Shown: piece after piece, positions 8,525 to 21,800 of the stretch
How positions within the stretch are numbered: the stretch's first letter is position 1
Layout: each line of letters begins with the position of its first letter
Assembly: GCA_945910005.1 (NCBI GenBank)
Contig: CAMDTW010000327.1
Location: 42,468-106,467 of the forward strand
Direction: 5' to 3'
Source of the DNA: Isoperla grammatica
Lineage: Eukaryota; Arthropoda; Insecta; Plecoptera; Perlodidae
DNA length: 64,000 bases
Made by a program: the position numbers and the translations under genes
Notes under the pieces: model-generated
Seen by the model: only the letters and a program-made list of their open reading frames with translations
The model's database searches: none
Told to the model about the DNA's origin: nothing

Positions 8525-11500
8525 ATGCCTCCTTTATGTGTCTCACCTGGCGGGGCGCAGGTCCTAAGCGTATATGCCTCCTATATGTTTCTCATACGGG
8601 CCAGGCCCAGGTCCTTAGCGTATATGCCTCCTATATGTGTCTCATACGGGCCAGGCCCAGGTCCTAAGCGTATATGCCACCTATTTGTGTCTCATACGGG
8701 CCAGGCGCAGGTCCTAAGCGTATATGCCTCCTATATGTGGCTCATACGGGCCAGGCCCAGGTTCTTAGCGTATATGCCACCTATTTGTGTCTCATACGGG
8801 CCAGGCGCAGGTCCTAAGCGTATATGCCTCCTATATGTGTCTCACCTGGCGGGGCGCAGGTCCTAGGGGTATATGCCGCCTATATGTATCTCATACGGGC
8901 AAGGCCATACCACAGGTCCTAAGCGTATATGCCTCCTACATGTGTCTCGAACGGGCGGGGCGCAGGTCCTAAGCGTATAAGCCTCCTATATGTGTCTCAC
9001 CTGGCGGGGCGCAGGTCCTAAGCGTATATGCCTCCTATATGTGTCTCACCTGGCGGGGCGCAGGTCCTAATCGTATATGCCTCCTATATGTGTCTCACCT
9101 GGCGGGGCGCAGGTCCTAAGCGTATATGCCTCCTACATGTGTCTCGAACGGGCGGGGCGCAGGTCCTAAGCGTATATGCCTCCTATATGTGTCTCACCTG
9201 GCGGGGCGCAGGTCCTAATCGTATATGCCTCCTACATGTGTCTCGAACGGGCGGGGCGCAGGTCCTAAGCGTATATGCCTCCTATATGTGTCACACCTGG
9301 CGGGGCGCAGGTCCCAAGCGTATATGCCTCCTATATGTGTCTCACCTGGCGGGGCGCAGGTCCTAAGCGTATATGCCTCCTATATGTGTCTCACCTGGCG
9401 GGGCGCAGGTCCTAAGCGTATATGCCTCCTATATGTGTCTCACCTGGCGGGGCGCAGGTCCTAAGCGTATATGCCTCCTATATGTGTCTCATACGGGCGG
9501 GGCGCAGGTCCTAAGCGTATATGCCTCCTATATGTGTCTCACCTGGCGGGACGCAGGTCCTAAGCGTATATGCCTCCTATATGTGTCTTATACGGGCGGG
9601 GCGCAGGTCCTAAGCGTATATGCCTCCTATATGTGTCTCACCTGGCGGGGCGCAGGTCCTAAGCGTTTATGCCACCTATATGTGTCTCACCAAGCGGGGC
9701 CCAGGTTCTAAGCGTATATGCCTCCGATATGTGTCTCAGACGGGCGGGGCGCAGGTCCCAAGCGTATATGCCTCCTATATGTGTCTCACCTGGTGGGGCG
9801 CAGGTCCTAATCGTATATGCCTCCTATATGTGTCTCACCTGGCGGGGCGCAGGTCCTAAGCGTATATGCCTCCTATATGTGTCTCACCTGGCGGGGCGCA
9901 GGTCCTAAGCGTATATGCCTCCTATATGTGTCTTATACGGGCGGGGCGCAGGTCCCAAGCGTTTATGCCTCCTAAATGTGTCTCACCTGGCGGGGCGCAG
10001 GTCCTAAGCGTATATGCCGCCTATATGTATCTCATACGGGCAAGGCCATACCACAGGTCCTAAGCGTATATGCCTCCTACATGTGTCTCGAACGGGCCAG
10101 GCCCAGGTCCTAAGCGTATAGGCCTCCTATATGTGTCTCACCTGGCGGGGCGCAGGTCCTAAGCGTATATGCCTCCTATATGTGTCTCACCTGGCGGGGC
10201 GCTGGTCCGTAGCGTATATGCCTCCTATATGTGTCTCACCTGGCGGGGCGCAGGTCCTAAGCGTATATGCCTCCAATATGTGTCTCATACGGGCCAGGCC
10301 AAGGTCCTAAGCGTATATGCCTCCTATATGTGTCTCACCTGGCGGGGCGAAGGTCCTAAGCGTTTATGCCTCCTTTATGTGTCTAACCTGGCGGGGCGCA
10401 GGTCCTAAGCGTTTATGCATCCTTTATGTGTCTCACCTGGCGGGGCGCAGGTCCTAAGCGTATATGCCTCCTATATGTGTCTCACCTGGCAGGGCGCTGG
10501 TCCGTAGCGTATATGCCTCCTATATGTGTCTCGAACGGGCGGGGCGCAGGTCCTAAGAATATATATGCCTCCTATATGTGTCTCATACGGGCCAGGCCCA
10601 GGTCCTAAGCGTATATGCCTCCTATATGTGTCTCACCTGGCGGGGCGCAGGTCCTAAGCGTATATGCCTCCTATATGTGTCTCATACGGGCGGGGCGCAG
10701 GTCCTTAGCGTATATGCCTCCTATATGTGTCTCACCTGGCGGGGCGCAGGTCCTAAGCGTATATGCCTCCAATATGTGTCTCAGACGGGCGGGGCGCAGG
10801 TCCTAAGCGTATATGCCTCCTATATGTGTCTCACCTGGCGGGGCGCAGGTCCTAAGCGTATATGCCTCCAATATGTGTCTCAGACGGGCGGGGCGCAGGT
10901 CCTAAGCGTATATGCCTCCAATATGTGTCTCAGACGGGCGGGGCGCAGGTCCTAAGCGTATATGCCTCCTATATGTGTCTCACCTGGCGGGGCGCAGGTC
11001 CTAAGCGTATATGCCTCCTATATGTGTCTAATACGGGCAGGGCGCAGGTCCTAAGCGTATATGCCTCCTATATGTGTCTCATACGGGCGGGGCGCAGGTC
11101 CTAAGCGTATATGCCGCCTATATGTGTCTCACCTGGTGGGGCGCAGGTCCTAAGCGTATATGCCTCCTATATGTGTCTCATACGGGCGGGGCGCAGGTCG
11201 TAAGCGTATATGCCTCCTATATGTGTATCACCTGGCGGGGCCCAGGTCCTAAGCGTATATGCCTCCTATATGTGTCTCACCTGGCGGGGCGCAGGTCCTA
11301 AGCGTATATGTCTCCTATATGTGTCTAAAACGGGCGGGGCGCAGGTCCTAAGCGTATATGCCTCCTATATGTGTCTCACCTGGCGGGGCCCAGCTCCTAA
11401 GCGTATATGCTACCTATATGTCGCTCATACGGGCGGGGCCCAGCTCCTAAGCGTGTATGCTACCTATATGTCGCTCATACGGGCGGGGCGCAGGTCCTAA

Positions 11501-12178
11501 GCGTATATGCCTCCTATATGTGGCTCATACAAGCCGGGCCTAGGTCCTAAGCGTATATGTCTCCTATATGTGTCTCATACGGGCAGGGCGCAGGTCCTAA
11601 GCGTATATGCCTCCTATATGTGTCTCACCTGGCGGAGCGCAGGTCCTAAGCGTATATGCCTACTATATGTGTCTCACCTGGTGGGGCGCTGGTCCTAAGC
11701 GTATATGCCGCCTGAATGTGTCTCATACGGGCGGGGTGCAGGTCCTGAGCGTATATGCTACCTATATGTGTCTCACCTGGCGGGGCGCAGGTCCTAAGCG
11801 TATATGCCTTCTATATATGTCTCACCTGGCGGGGCCCAGCTCCTAAGCGTATATGCCTCCTATATGTGTCTCACCTGGCAAGGCGCAGGTCCTAAGCGTA
11901 TATGCCTCCTATAAGTGTCTCACCTGGCGGAGCGCAGGTCCTAAGCGTATATGCCTCCTATATGTGTCTCATACAAGCCGGGCCTAGCTCCTAAGCGTAT
12001 ATGTCTCCTATATGTGTCTCATACGGGCAGGGCGCAGGTCCTAAGCGTATATGCCTCCTATATGTGTCTCACCTGATGGGGCGCAGGTCCTAAGCGTATA
12101 TGTCTCCTATATGTGTCTCATACGGGCAGGGCGCAGGTCCTAAGCGTATATGCCTCCTATATGTGTCTCACCTGGCGG
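8525..12178 (+). repeat. 3,920-bp segmental tandem repeat, copy 2 (right-truncated)
   Basis: This is the partner of 4,605-8,258. Identity ends at about 12,178, where this copy has CCTGGCGGGGCG and the other has CCTGGCGGAGCG. Private changes here include ATGTGTATCA near 11,221 and GTCTAAAACGGG near 11,325. The latter is shared with the 18.8 kb region, which shows that copy 2, not copy 1, was the donor of the next duplication. Confidence 0.9.
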
Positions 12179-15100
12179 GGCGCAGGTCCTAAGCGTATAT
12201 GCCTCCTATATGTGTCTCACACGGGCCAGGCCCAGGTCCTAAGCGTATATGCCTCCTATATGTATCTCATACGGGCAAGGCCATACCACAGGTCCAAAGC
12301 GTATATGCATCCTACATGTGTCTCAAACGGGCGGGGCGCAGGTCCTAAGCGTAAATGCCTCCTATATGTGTCTCACCTGGCGGGGCGAAGGTCCTAAGCG
12401 TATATGCCTCCTATATGTGTCTCACCTGGCGGGGCGCTGGTCCTAAGCGTATATGCCGCCTGAATGTGTCTCATACGGGCGGGGCGCAGGTCCTTAGCGT
12501 ATATGCCTCCTATATGTGTCTCACCTGGCGGGACGAAGGTCCTAAGCGTATATGCCTCCTATATGTGTCTCACCTGGCGGGGCGCTGGTCCTAAGCGTAT
12601 ATGCAGCCTGAATGTGTCTCATACGGGCGGGGCGCAGGTCCTAAGCGTATATGCCTCCTATATGTGTCTCACCTGGTGGGGCGCAGGTCCTAAGCGTACA
12701 TGCCTCCTATATATGTCTCACCTGGCAGGGCGCAGGTCCTTAGCGTATATGCCACCTATATGTGTCTCACCTGGCGGGGCGCAGGTCCTAAGCGTATATG
12801 CCTCCTATATGTGTCTCACCTGGTGGGGCGCAGGTCCTAAGCGTACATGCCTCCTATATATGTCTCACCTGGCAGGGCGCAGGTCCTTAGCGTATATGCC
12901 ACCTATATGTGTCTCACCTGGCGGGGCGCAGGTCCTAAGCGTATATGCCTCCTATATGTGTCTCATACGGGCAAGGCCCAGGTCCTAAGCGTATATGCCT
13001 CCTATATGTGTCTCATACGGGCGGGGCGCAGGTTCTAAGCGTATATGCCGCCAATATGTGTCTCATACGGGCCAGGCCCAGGTCCTGAGCGTATATGCCT
13101 CCTATATGTGTCTCACCTGGCGGGGCGCAGGTCCTAAGCGTATATGCCTCCTGTATGTGTCTCATACGGGCCAGGCCCAGGTCCTAAGCGTATATGCCTC
13201 CTATATGTGTCTCATACGGGCCAGGCCCAGGTCCTAAGCGTATATGCCTCCTATATGTGTCTCATACGGGCCAGGCCCAGGTCCAAAGCGAATATGCCTC
13301 CAATATGTGTCTCACCTGGTGGGGCGCAGGTCCTAAGCGTATATGTCTCCTATATGTGTCTCATACGGGCCAAGCCCAGGTCCTAAGCGTATATGCCTCA
13401 TGTGTCTCATACGGGCAAGGCCCAGGTCCTAAGCGAATATGCCTCCTATATGTGTCTTATACGGGCGGGCCGCACGTCCTAAGCGTACATGCCTCCTGTA
13501 TGTGTCTCACCTGGCGGGGCGCAGGTCCTAAGCGTATATGCCTTCTATATGTGTCTCATACGGGCCAGGCCCAGGTCCTAAGCGTATATGCCTCCTGTAT
13601 GTGTCTCATACGGGCCAGGCCCAGGTCCTAAGCGTATATGCCTCCTATATGTGTCTCATACGGGCCAGGCCCAGGTCCTAAGCGTATATGCCTCCTATAT
13701 GTGTCTCATACGGGCCAGGCCCAGGTCCAAAGCGAATATGCCTCCAATATGTGTCTCACCTGGTGGGGCGCAGGTCCTAAGCGTATATGTCTCCTATATG
13801 TGTCTCATACGGGCCAAGCCCAGGTCCTAAGCGTATATGCCTCATGTGTCTCATACGGGCAAGGCCCAGGTCCTAAGCGAATATGCCTCCTATATGTGTC
13901 TTATACGGGCGGGCCGCACGTCCTAAGCGTATATTCCCCCTATATGTGTCTCACCTGGCGGGGCGCAGGTCCTAAGCGTAAAGGCCTCCTATATGTGTCT
14001 CACCTGGCGGGGCGCAATTCCTAAGCGTATATTCTGCCTATATGTGTCTCATACGGGCCAGGCCCAGGTCCTAAGCGTATATGCCGCCTATATGTGTCTC
14101 ACCTGGCGGGGCGCAGGTCCTCAGCGTATATGCCTCCAATATGTATCTCATACGGGCGGGGCCCAGGTTCTAAGCGTATATGTCTCCTATATGTGTCTCA
14201 TACGGGCCAGGCCCAGGTCCTAAGCGTATATGCCTCCTATATGTGTCTCATACGGGCCAGGCCCAGGTCCAAAGCGAATATGCCTCCAATATGTGTCTCA
14301 CCTGGTGGGGCGCAGGTCCTAAGCGTATATGTCTCCTATATGTGTCTCATACGGGCCAAGCCCAGGTCCTAAGCGTATATGCCTCATGTGTCTCATACGG
14401 GCAAGGCCCAGGTCCTAAGCGAATATGCCTCCAATATGTGTCTCACCTGGTGGGGCGCAGGTCCTAAGCGTATATGTCTCCTATATGTGTCTCATACGGG
14501 CCAAGCCCAGGTCCTAAGCGTATATGCCTCATGTGTCTCATACGGGCAAGGCCCAGGTCCTAAGCGAATATGCCTCCTATATGTGTCTTATACGGGCGGG
14601 GCCCAGGTCCTAAGCGTATATGCCTCCTATATGTTGCTCATACGGGCCAGGCCCAGGTCCTAAGCGTATATGTCTCCTATATGTGTCTCATACGGGCCAG
14701 GCCCAGGTTCTAAGCGTATATGTCTCCTATGTGTGTCTCATATTGGCCAGGCTCAGGTCCTTAGCCTATATTCCTCCTATATGTGTCTCATACGGGCCAG
14801 GCCCAGGTCCTAAGCGTATATGTCTCCTATATGTGTCTCATACGGGCCAGGCCCAGGTTCTAAGCGTATATGTCTCCTATATGTGTCTCATATTGGCCAG
14901 GCTCAGGTCCTTAGCCTATATTCCTCCTATATGTGTCTCATACGGGCCAGGCCCAGGTCCAAAGCGAATATGCCTCCTATATGTGTCTCACCTGGCGGGG
15001 CGCAGGTCCTTAGCGTACATGCCTCCTATATGTGGCTCATACGGGCCAGGCCCAGGTCCAAAGCGTATATGCCTCCTATATGTGTCTCACCTGGCGGGGC

Positions 15101-18100
15101 GCAGGTCCTAAGCGTATATGCCTCCTATACGTGTCTCATACGGGCCAGGCCCAGGTCCTAAGCGTATATGCCTCCTATTTGTGTCTCGCCTGGCGGGGCG
15201 CAGGTCCTAAGCGTATATGCCTCCTATTGTGTCTCACCTAGCGGGGCGCAGGTCCTAAGCGTATATGCCGCCTATATGTGTCTCACCTGGCGGGGCGCAG
15301 GTCCTAAGCGTATATGCCTCCTATATGTGTCTGATACGGGCGGGGTTTAGGTCCGGAGCGTATATGCCTCCTTTATGTGTCTCACTTGGTGGGGCGCAGG
15401 TCCAAAGCGTATATGCCTCCTATATGTGTCTCATACGGGCCGGGCGCAGGTCCTTAGCGTATATGCCTCCTATATGTGTCTCACCTGGCGGGGCCCAGGT
15501 CCTTAGCGTATATGCCTCCTATATGTGTCTCATACAGGCGGGGCGAAGGTCCAGAGCGTATATGCCTCTATATGTGTCTCACCTGGCGGGGCGCAGGTCC
15601 AAGCGTATATGCCTCCTATAAGTGTCTCACCTGGCGGGGCGCTGGTCCAAAGCGTATATGCCTCCTATATGTGTCTCATACGGGCGAGGCGCAGGTCCGG
15701 AGCGTATATGCCTCTTTTATGTGTCTCACCTGGCGGGGCGCAGGTCCAAAGCGTATATGCCTCCTATATGTGTCTCACTTGTGGGGCGCAGGTCCAAAGC
15801 GTATATGCCTTCTATATGTGTCTCACCTGGCGGGGCACAGGTCCTAAGCGTATATGCCTCCTATATGTGTCTCACTAGGCGGGGCCCAGGTCCTAAGCGT
15901 ATATGCCTCCTATATGTGTCTCACCTGGCGGGGCGAAGGTCCTTAGCGTATATGCCGCCTATATGTGTCTCACCTGGCGGGGCGCAGGTCCTTAGCGTAC
16001 ATGCCTCCTATATGTGTCTCACCTGGCGGGGCGCAGGTCCTTTGCGTATATGCCGCCTATATGTGTCTCACCTGGCGGGGCCCAGCTCCTAAGCGTATAT
16101 GCCTCCTATATGTGTCTCATACGGGCCGGGCGCAGGTCCTAAGCGTATGTGCCTCCTCTATGTGTCTCACCTGGCGGGGCGCAGGTCCTTAGCGTATATG
16201 CCGCCTATATGTGTCTCACCTGGCGGGGCGCAGGTCCTTAGCGTACATGCCTCCTATATGTGTCTCAAATGGCGGGGCGCAGGTCCTTAGCGTACATGCC
16301 TCCTATATGTGTCTCACCTAGCGGGGCGCAGGTCCTTAGCTTATATGCCTCCTATATGTGTCTCACCTGGCGGCGCGCAGGTCCTTAGCGTACATGCCTC
16401 CTATATGTGTCTCACCTGGCGCGGCGCAGGTCCTAAGCGTATATGCCTCCTATATGTGTCTCACCTGGCGGGGCGCAGGTCCTAAGCGTATATGCCTCCT
16501 ATGTGTGTCTCACCTGGCGGGGCGCAGGTCCTTAGCGTATATGCCGCCTATATGTGTCTCACCCGGCGGGGCGCAGGTCCTTAGCGTATATGCCGCCTAA
16601 ATGTGTCTCACCTGGCGGGGCGCAGGTCCTAAGCGTATATGCCTCCTATTTGTGTCTCGCCTGGCGGGGCGCAGGTCCTAAGCGTATATGCCTCCTATTG
16701 TGTCTCACCTGGCGGGGCGCAGGTCCTAAGCGTATATGCTGCCTATATGTGTCTCACCTGGCGGGGCGCAGGTCCTAAGCGTATATGCCTCCTATATGTG
16801 TCTGATACGGGCGGGGTTAAGGTCCGGAGCGTATATGCCTCCTTTATGTGTCTCACTTGGTGGGGCGCAGGTCCAAAGCGTATATGCCTCCTATATGTGT
16901 CTCATACGGGCCGGGCGCAGGTCCTTAGCGTATATGCCTCCTATATGTGTCTCACCTGGCGGGGCCCAGGTCCTAAGCGTATATGCCTCCTATATGTGTC
17001 TGATACGGGCGGGGTTAAGGTCCGGAGCGTATATGCCTCCTTTATGTGTCTCACTTGGTGGGGCGCAGGTCCAAAGCGTATATGCCTCCTAGATGTGTCT
17101 CATACGGGCGGGGCGCTGGTCCTAAGCGTATATGCCGCCTATATGTGTCTCACCTGGCAGGGCGCAGGTCCTATGCGTATATGCCTCCTATATGTGTCTC
17201 ATACGGGCCAGGCCCAGGTCCTAAGCGTATATGCCACCTATATGTGTCTCACCTGGCGGGGCGCAGGTCCTTAGCGTATATGCCGCCTATATGTGTCACA
17301 CCTGGCGGGGCGCAGGTCCTTAGCGTATATGCCGCCTATATATGTCTCACCTGGCGGGGCGCAGGTCCTTAGCGTACATGCCTCCTATATGTGTCTCACC
17401 TGGCGGGGCGCAGGTCCTAAGCGTATATGCCTCCTATATGTGTCTCACCTGGCGGGGCGCAGGTCCTTAGCGTATATGCCGCCTATATGTGTCACACCTG
17501 GCGGGGCGCAGGTCCTTAGCGTATATGCCGCCTATATGTGTCTCACCTGGCGGGGCGCAGGTCCTTAGCGTACATGCCTCCTATATGTGTCTCACCTGGC
17601 GGGGCGCAGGTCCTAAGCGTATATGCCGCCTATATGTGTCTCACCTGGCGGGGCGCAGGTCCTAAGCGTATAGGCCTCCTATATGTGTCTCACCTGGCGG
17701 GGCGCTGGTCCTAAGCGTATATGCCGCCTATATGTGTCACACCTGGCGGGGCAAAGGTCCTTAGCGTATATGCCGCCTATATGTGTCTCACCTGGCGGGG
17801 CGCAGGTCCTAAGCGTATATGCCTTTTATATGTGTCTCATACGGGCGGGGCGCAGGTCCTAAGCGTATATGTCTCCTATATGTGTCTCATACGGGCGGGG
17901 CGCAGGTCCTAAGCGTAGATGCCTTTTATATGTGTCTCACCTGGCGGGGCGCAGGTCCTAAGCGTATATGCCTCCTATTTGTGTCTTATACGGGCCAGGC
18001 CCAGGTCCTTAGCGTATATGCCTCCTATATGTGTCTCATACGGCCAGGCCCAGGTCATAATCATATATGCCTCTTATATGTGTCTCACCTGGTGGGGCGC

Positions 18101-18826
18101 TGGTTTTAAGCGTATATGCCACCTATATGTGTCTCATACGGGCCGGGCCCAGGTCCTAAGCGTATATGCCACCTATATGTGTCTCATACTGGCCGGGCTC
18201 AGGTCCTAAGCGTATATTCCTCCTATATGTATCTCACTTGGCGGGGCGTAGGTCCTAAGCGTATATGCCTCCTATATGTGTCTCGAACGGGCGCGGCGCA
18301 GGTCCTTAGCGTATATGCCTCCTATATGTGTCTCACCTGGCGGGGCGCAGGTCCTAAGCGTATATGCCTCCTATTGTGTCTCACCTGGCGGGGCGCAGGT
18401 CCTAAGCGTATATGCCACCTTTATGTGTCTCGAACGGGCGGGGCGCAGGTCCTAAGCGTATATGCCACCTAAATGTGTCCCATACGGGTGAAGCGCAGGT
18501 CATAAGCGTATATGCTTCCTATATGTGTCTCACCTTGCGGAGCCCAGGTCCTAAGCGTATATGCCTCCTATATGTGTCTCATACGGGCGGGGCGCAGGTC
18601 CTAAGGGTATATGCCTCCTATATGTGTCTCATACGGGCGGGGCGCAGGTCCTAAGCGTATATGCCTCCTATATGTGTCTCATACGGGCCAGGCCCAGGTC
18701 CTAAGCGTATATGCCTCCTACATGTGTCTCACCTGGCGGGGCGCAGGTCCTAAGCGTATATGCCTCCTATATGTTTCTCATACGGGCCAGGCCCAGGTCC
18801 TAAGCGTATATCCCTCCTATATGTGT
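11227..18826 (+). repeat. ~7.6-kb segmental tandem repeat, copy A
   Basis: From about 11,227 the series of variant monomers is repeated from about 18,827. The offset is 7,600 at first, then 7,552, 7,651, 7,603 and 7,848 further on. Each change corresponds to a gain or loss of whole monomers. This copy overlaps the end of the 3,920-bp copy 2, so the 7.6-kb event came later. It contains a private 444-bp local duplication at about 13,127-13,935. Confidence 0.88.
13127..13935 (+). repeat. Local 444-bp (nine-monomer) tandem duplication
   Basis: Nine monomers rich in the GGGCCAGGCCCAGG form are repeated at offset 444. They include the shortened GCCTCATGTGTC monomer (13,395 and 13,839) and the GGGCCGCACG variant (13,468 and 13,912). 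Copy B of the 7.6-kb repeat has this block once, so the duplication is private to copy A or was lost in B. Confidence 0.8.
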
Positions 18827-21800
18827 CTCACCTGGCGGGGCCCAGGTCCTAAGCGTATATGCCTCCTATATGTGTCTCACCTGGCGGGGCGCAGGTCCTA
18901 AGCGTATATGTCTCCTATATGTGTCTAAAACGGGCGGGGCGCAGGTCCTAAGCGTATATGCCTCCTATATGTGTCTCACCTGGCGGGGCCCAGCTCCTAA
19001 GCGTATATGCTACCTATATGTCGCTCATACGGGCGGGGCCCAGCTCCTAAGCGTGTATGCTACCTATATGTCGCTCATACGGGCGGGGCGCAGGTCCTAA
19101 GCGTATATGCCTCCTATATGTGGCTCATACAAGCCGGGCCTAGGTCCTAAGCGTATATGTCTCCTATATGTGTCTCATACGGGCAGGGCGCAGGTCCTAA
19201 GCGTATATGCCTCCTATATGTGTCTCACCTGGCGGAGCGCAGGTCCTAAGCGTATATGCCTACTATATGTGTCTCACCTGGTGGGGCGCTGGTCCTAAGC
19301 GTATATGCCGCCTGAATGTGTCTCATACGGGCGGGGTGCAGGTCCTGAGCGTATATGCTACCTATATGTGTCTCACCTGGCGGGGCGCAGGTCCTAAGCG
19401 TATATGCCTTCTATATATGTCTCACCTGGCGGGGCCCAGCTCCTAAGCGTATATGCCTCCTATATGTGTCTCACCTGGCAAGGCGCAGGTCCTAAGCGTA
19501 TATGCCTCCTATAAGTGTCTCACCTGGCGGAGCGCAGGTCCTAAGCGTATATGCCTCCTATATGTGTCTCATACAAGCCGGGCCTAGCTCCTAAGCGTAT
19601 ATGTCTCCTATATGTGTCTCATACGGGCAGGGCGCAGGTCCTAAGCGTATATGCCTCCTATATGTGTCTCACCTGATGGGGCGCAGGTCCTAAGCGTATA
19701 TGTCTCCTATATGTGTCTCATACGGGCAGGGCGCAGGTCCTAAGCGTATATGCCTCCTATATGTGTCTCACCTGGCGGGGCGCAGGTCCTAAGCGTATAT
19801 GCCTCCTATATGTGTCTCACACGGGCCAGGCCCAGGTCCTAAGCGTATATGCCTCCTATATGTATCTCATACGGGCAAGGCCATACCACAGGTCCAAAGC
19901 GTATATGCATCCTACATGTGTCTCAAACGGGCGGGGCGCAGGTCCTAAGCGTAAATGCCTCCTATATGTGTCTCACCTGGCGGGGCGAAGGTCCTAAGCG
20001 TATATGCCTCCTATATGTGTCTCACCTGGCGGGGCGCTGGTCCTAAGCGTATATGCCGCCTGAATGTGTCTCATACGGGCGGGGCGCAGGTCCTTAGCGT
20101 ATATGCCTCCTATATGTGTCTCACCTGGCGGGACGAAGGTCCTAAGCGTATATGCCTCCTATATGTGTCTCACCTGGCGGGGCGCTGGTCCTAAGCGTAT
20201 ATGCCGCCTGAATGTGTCTCATACGGGCGGGGCGCAGGTCCTAAGCGTATATGCCTCCTATATGTGTCTCACCTGGTGGGGCGCAGGTCCTAAGCGTACA
20301 TGCCTCCTATATATGTCTCACCTGGCAGGGCGCAGGTCCTTAGCGTATATGCCACCTATATGTGTCTCACCTGGCGGGGCGCAGGTCCTAAGCGTATATG
20401 CCTCCTATATGTGTCTCACCTGGTGGGGCGCAGGTCCTAAGCGTACATGCCTCCTATATATGTCTCACCTGGCAGGGCGCAGGTCCTTAGCGTATATGCC
20501 ACCTATATGTGTCTCACCTGGCGGGGCGCAGGTCCTAAGCGTATATGCCTCCTATATGTGTCTCATACGGGCAAGGCCCAGGTCCTAAGCGTATATGCCT
20601 CCTATATGTGTCTCATACGGGCGGGGCGCAGGTTCTAAGCGTATATGCCGCCAATATGTGTCTCATACGGGCCAGGCCCAGGTCCTGAGCGTATATGCCT
20701 CCTATATGTGTCTCACCTGGCGGGGCGCAGGTCCTAAGCGTAAATGCCGCCTATATGTGTCTCACCTGGCGGGGCGCAGGTCCTAAGCGTATATGCCTCC
20801 TATATGTGCCTAATACGGGCGGGGCGCAGGTCCTAAGCGTTTATGCCTTCTTTATGTGTCTCACCTGGCGGGGCGCAGGTCCTAGGCGTTTATGCATCCT
20901 ATATGTATCTGATACGGGCCAGGCCTAGGTCATAAGTGTATATACTGCCTATATGTGTCTCATACGGGCCAGGCCCAGGTCCTAAGCGTATATGCCTCCT
21001 GTATGTGTCTCACCTGGCGGGGCGCAGGTCCTAAGCGTATATGCCTTCTATATGTGTCTCACCTGGCGGGGCGCAGGTCATAAGTGTATATACTGCCTAT
21101 ATGTGTCTCATACGGGCCAGGCCCAGGTCCTAAGCGTATATGCCTCCTGTATGTGTCTCATACGGGCCAGGCCCAGGTCCTAAGCGTATATGCCTCCTAT
21201 ATGTGTCTCATACGGGCCAGGCCCAGGTCCTAAGCGTATATGCCTCCTATATGTGTCTCATACGGGCCAGGCCCAGGTCCAAAGCGAATATGCCTCCAAT
21301 ATGTGTCTCACCTGGTGGGGCGCAGGTCCTAAGCGTATATGTCTCCTATATGTGTCTCATACGGGCCAAGCCCAGGTCCTAAGCGTATATGCCTCATGTG
21401 TCTCATACGGGCAAGGCCCAGGTCCTAAGCGAATATGCCTCCTATATGTGTCTTATACGGGCGGGCCGCACGTCCTAAGCGTATATTCCCCCTATATGTG
21501 TCTCACCTGGCGGGGCGCAGGTCCTAAGCGTAAAGGCCTCCTATATGTGTCTCACCTGGCGGGGCGCAATTCCTAAGCGTATATTCTGCCTATATGTGTC
21601 TCATACGGGCCAGGCCCAGGTCCTAAGCGTATATGCCGCCTATATGTGTCTCACCTGGCGGGGCGCAGGTCCTCAGCGTATATGCCTCCAATATGTATCT
21701 CATACGGGCGGGGCCCAGGTTCTAAGCGTATATGTCTCCTATATGTGTCTCATACGGGCCAGGCCCAGGTCCTAAGCGTATATGCCTCCTATATGTGTCT

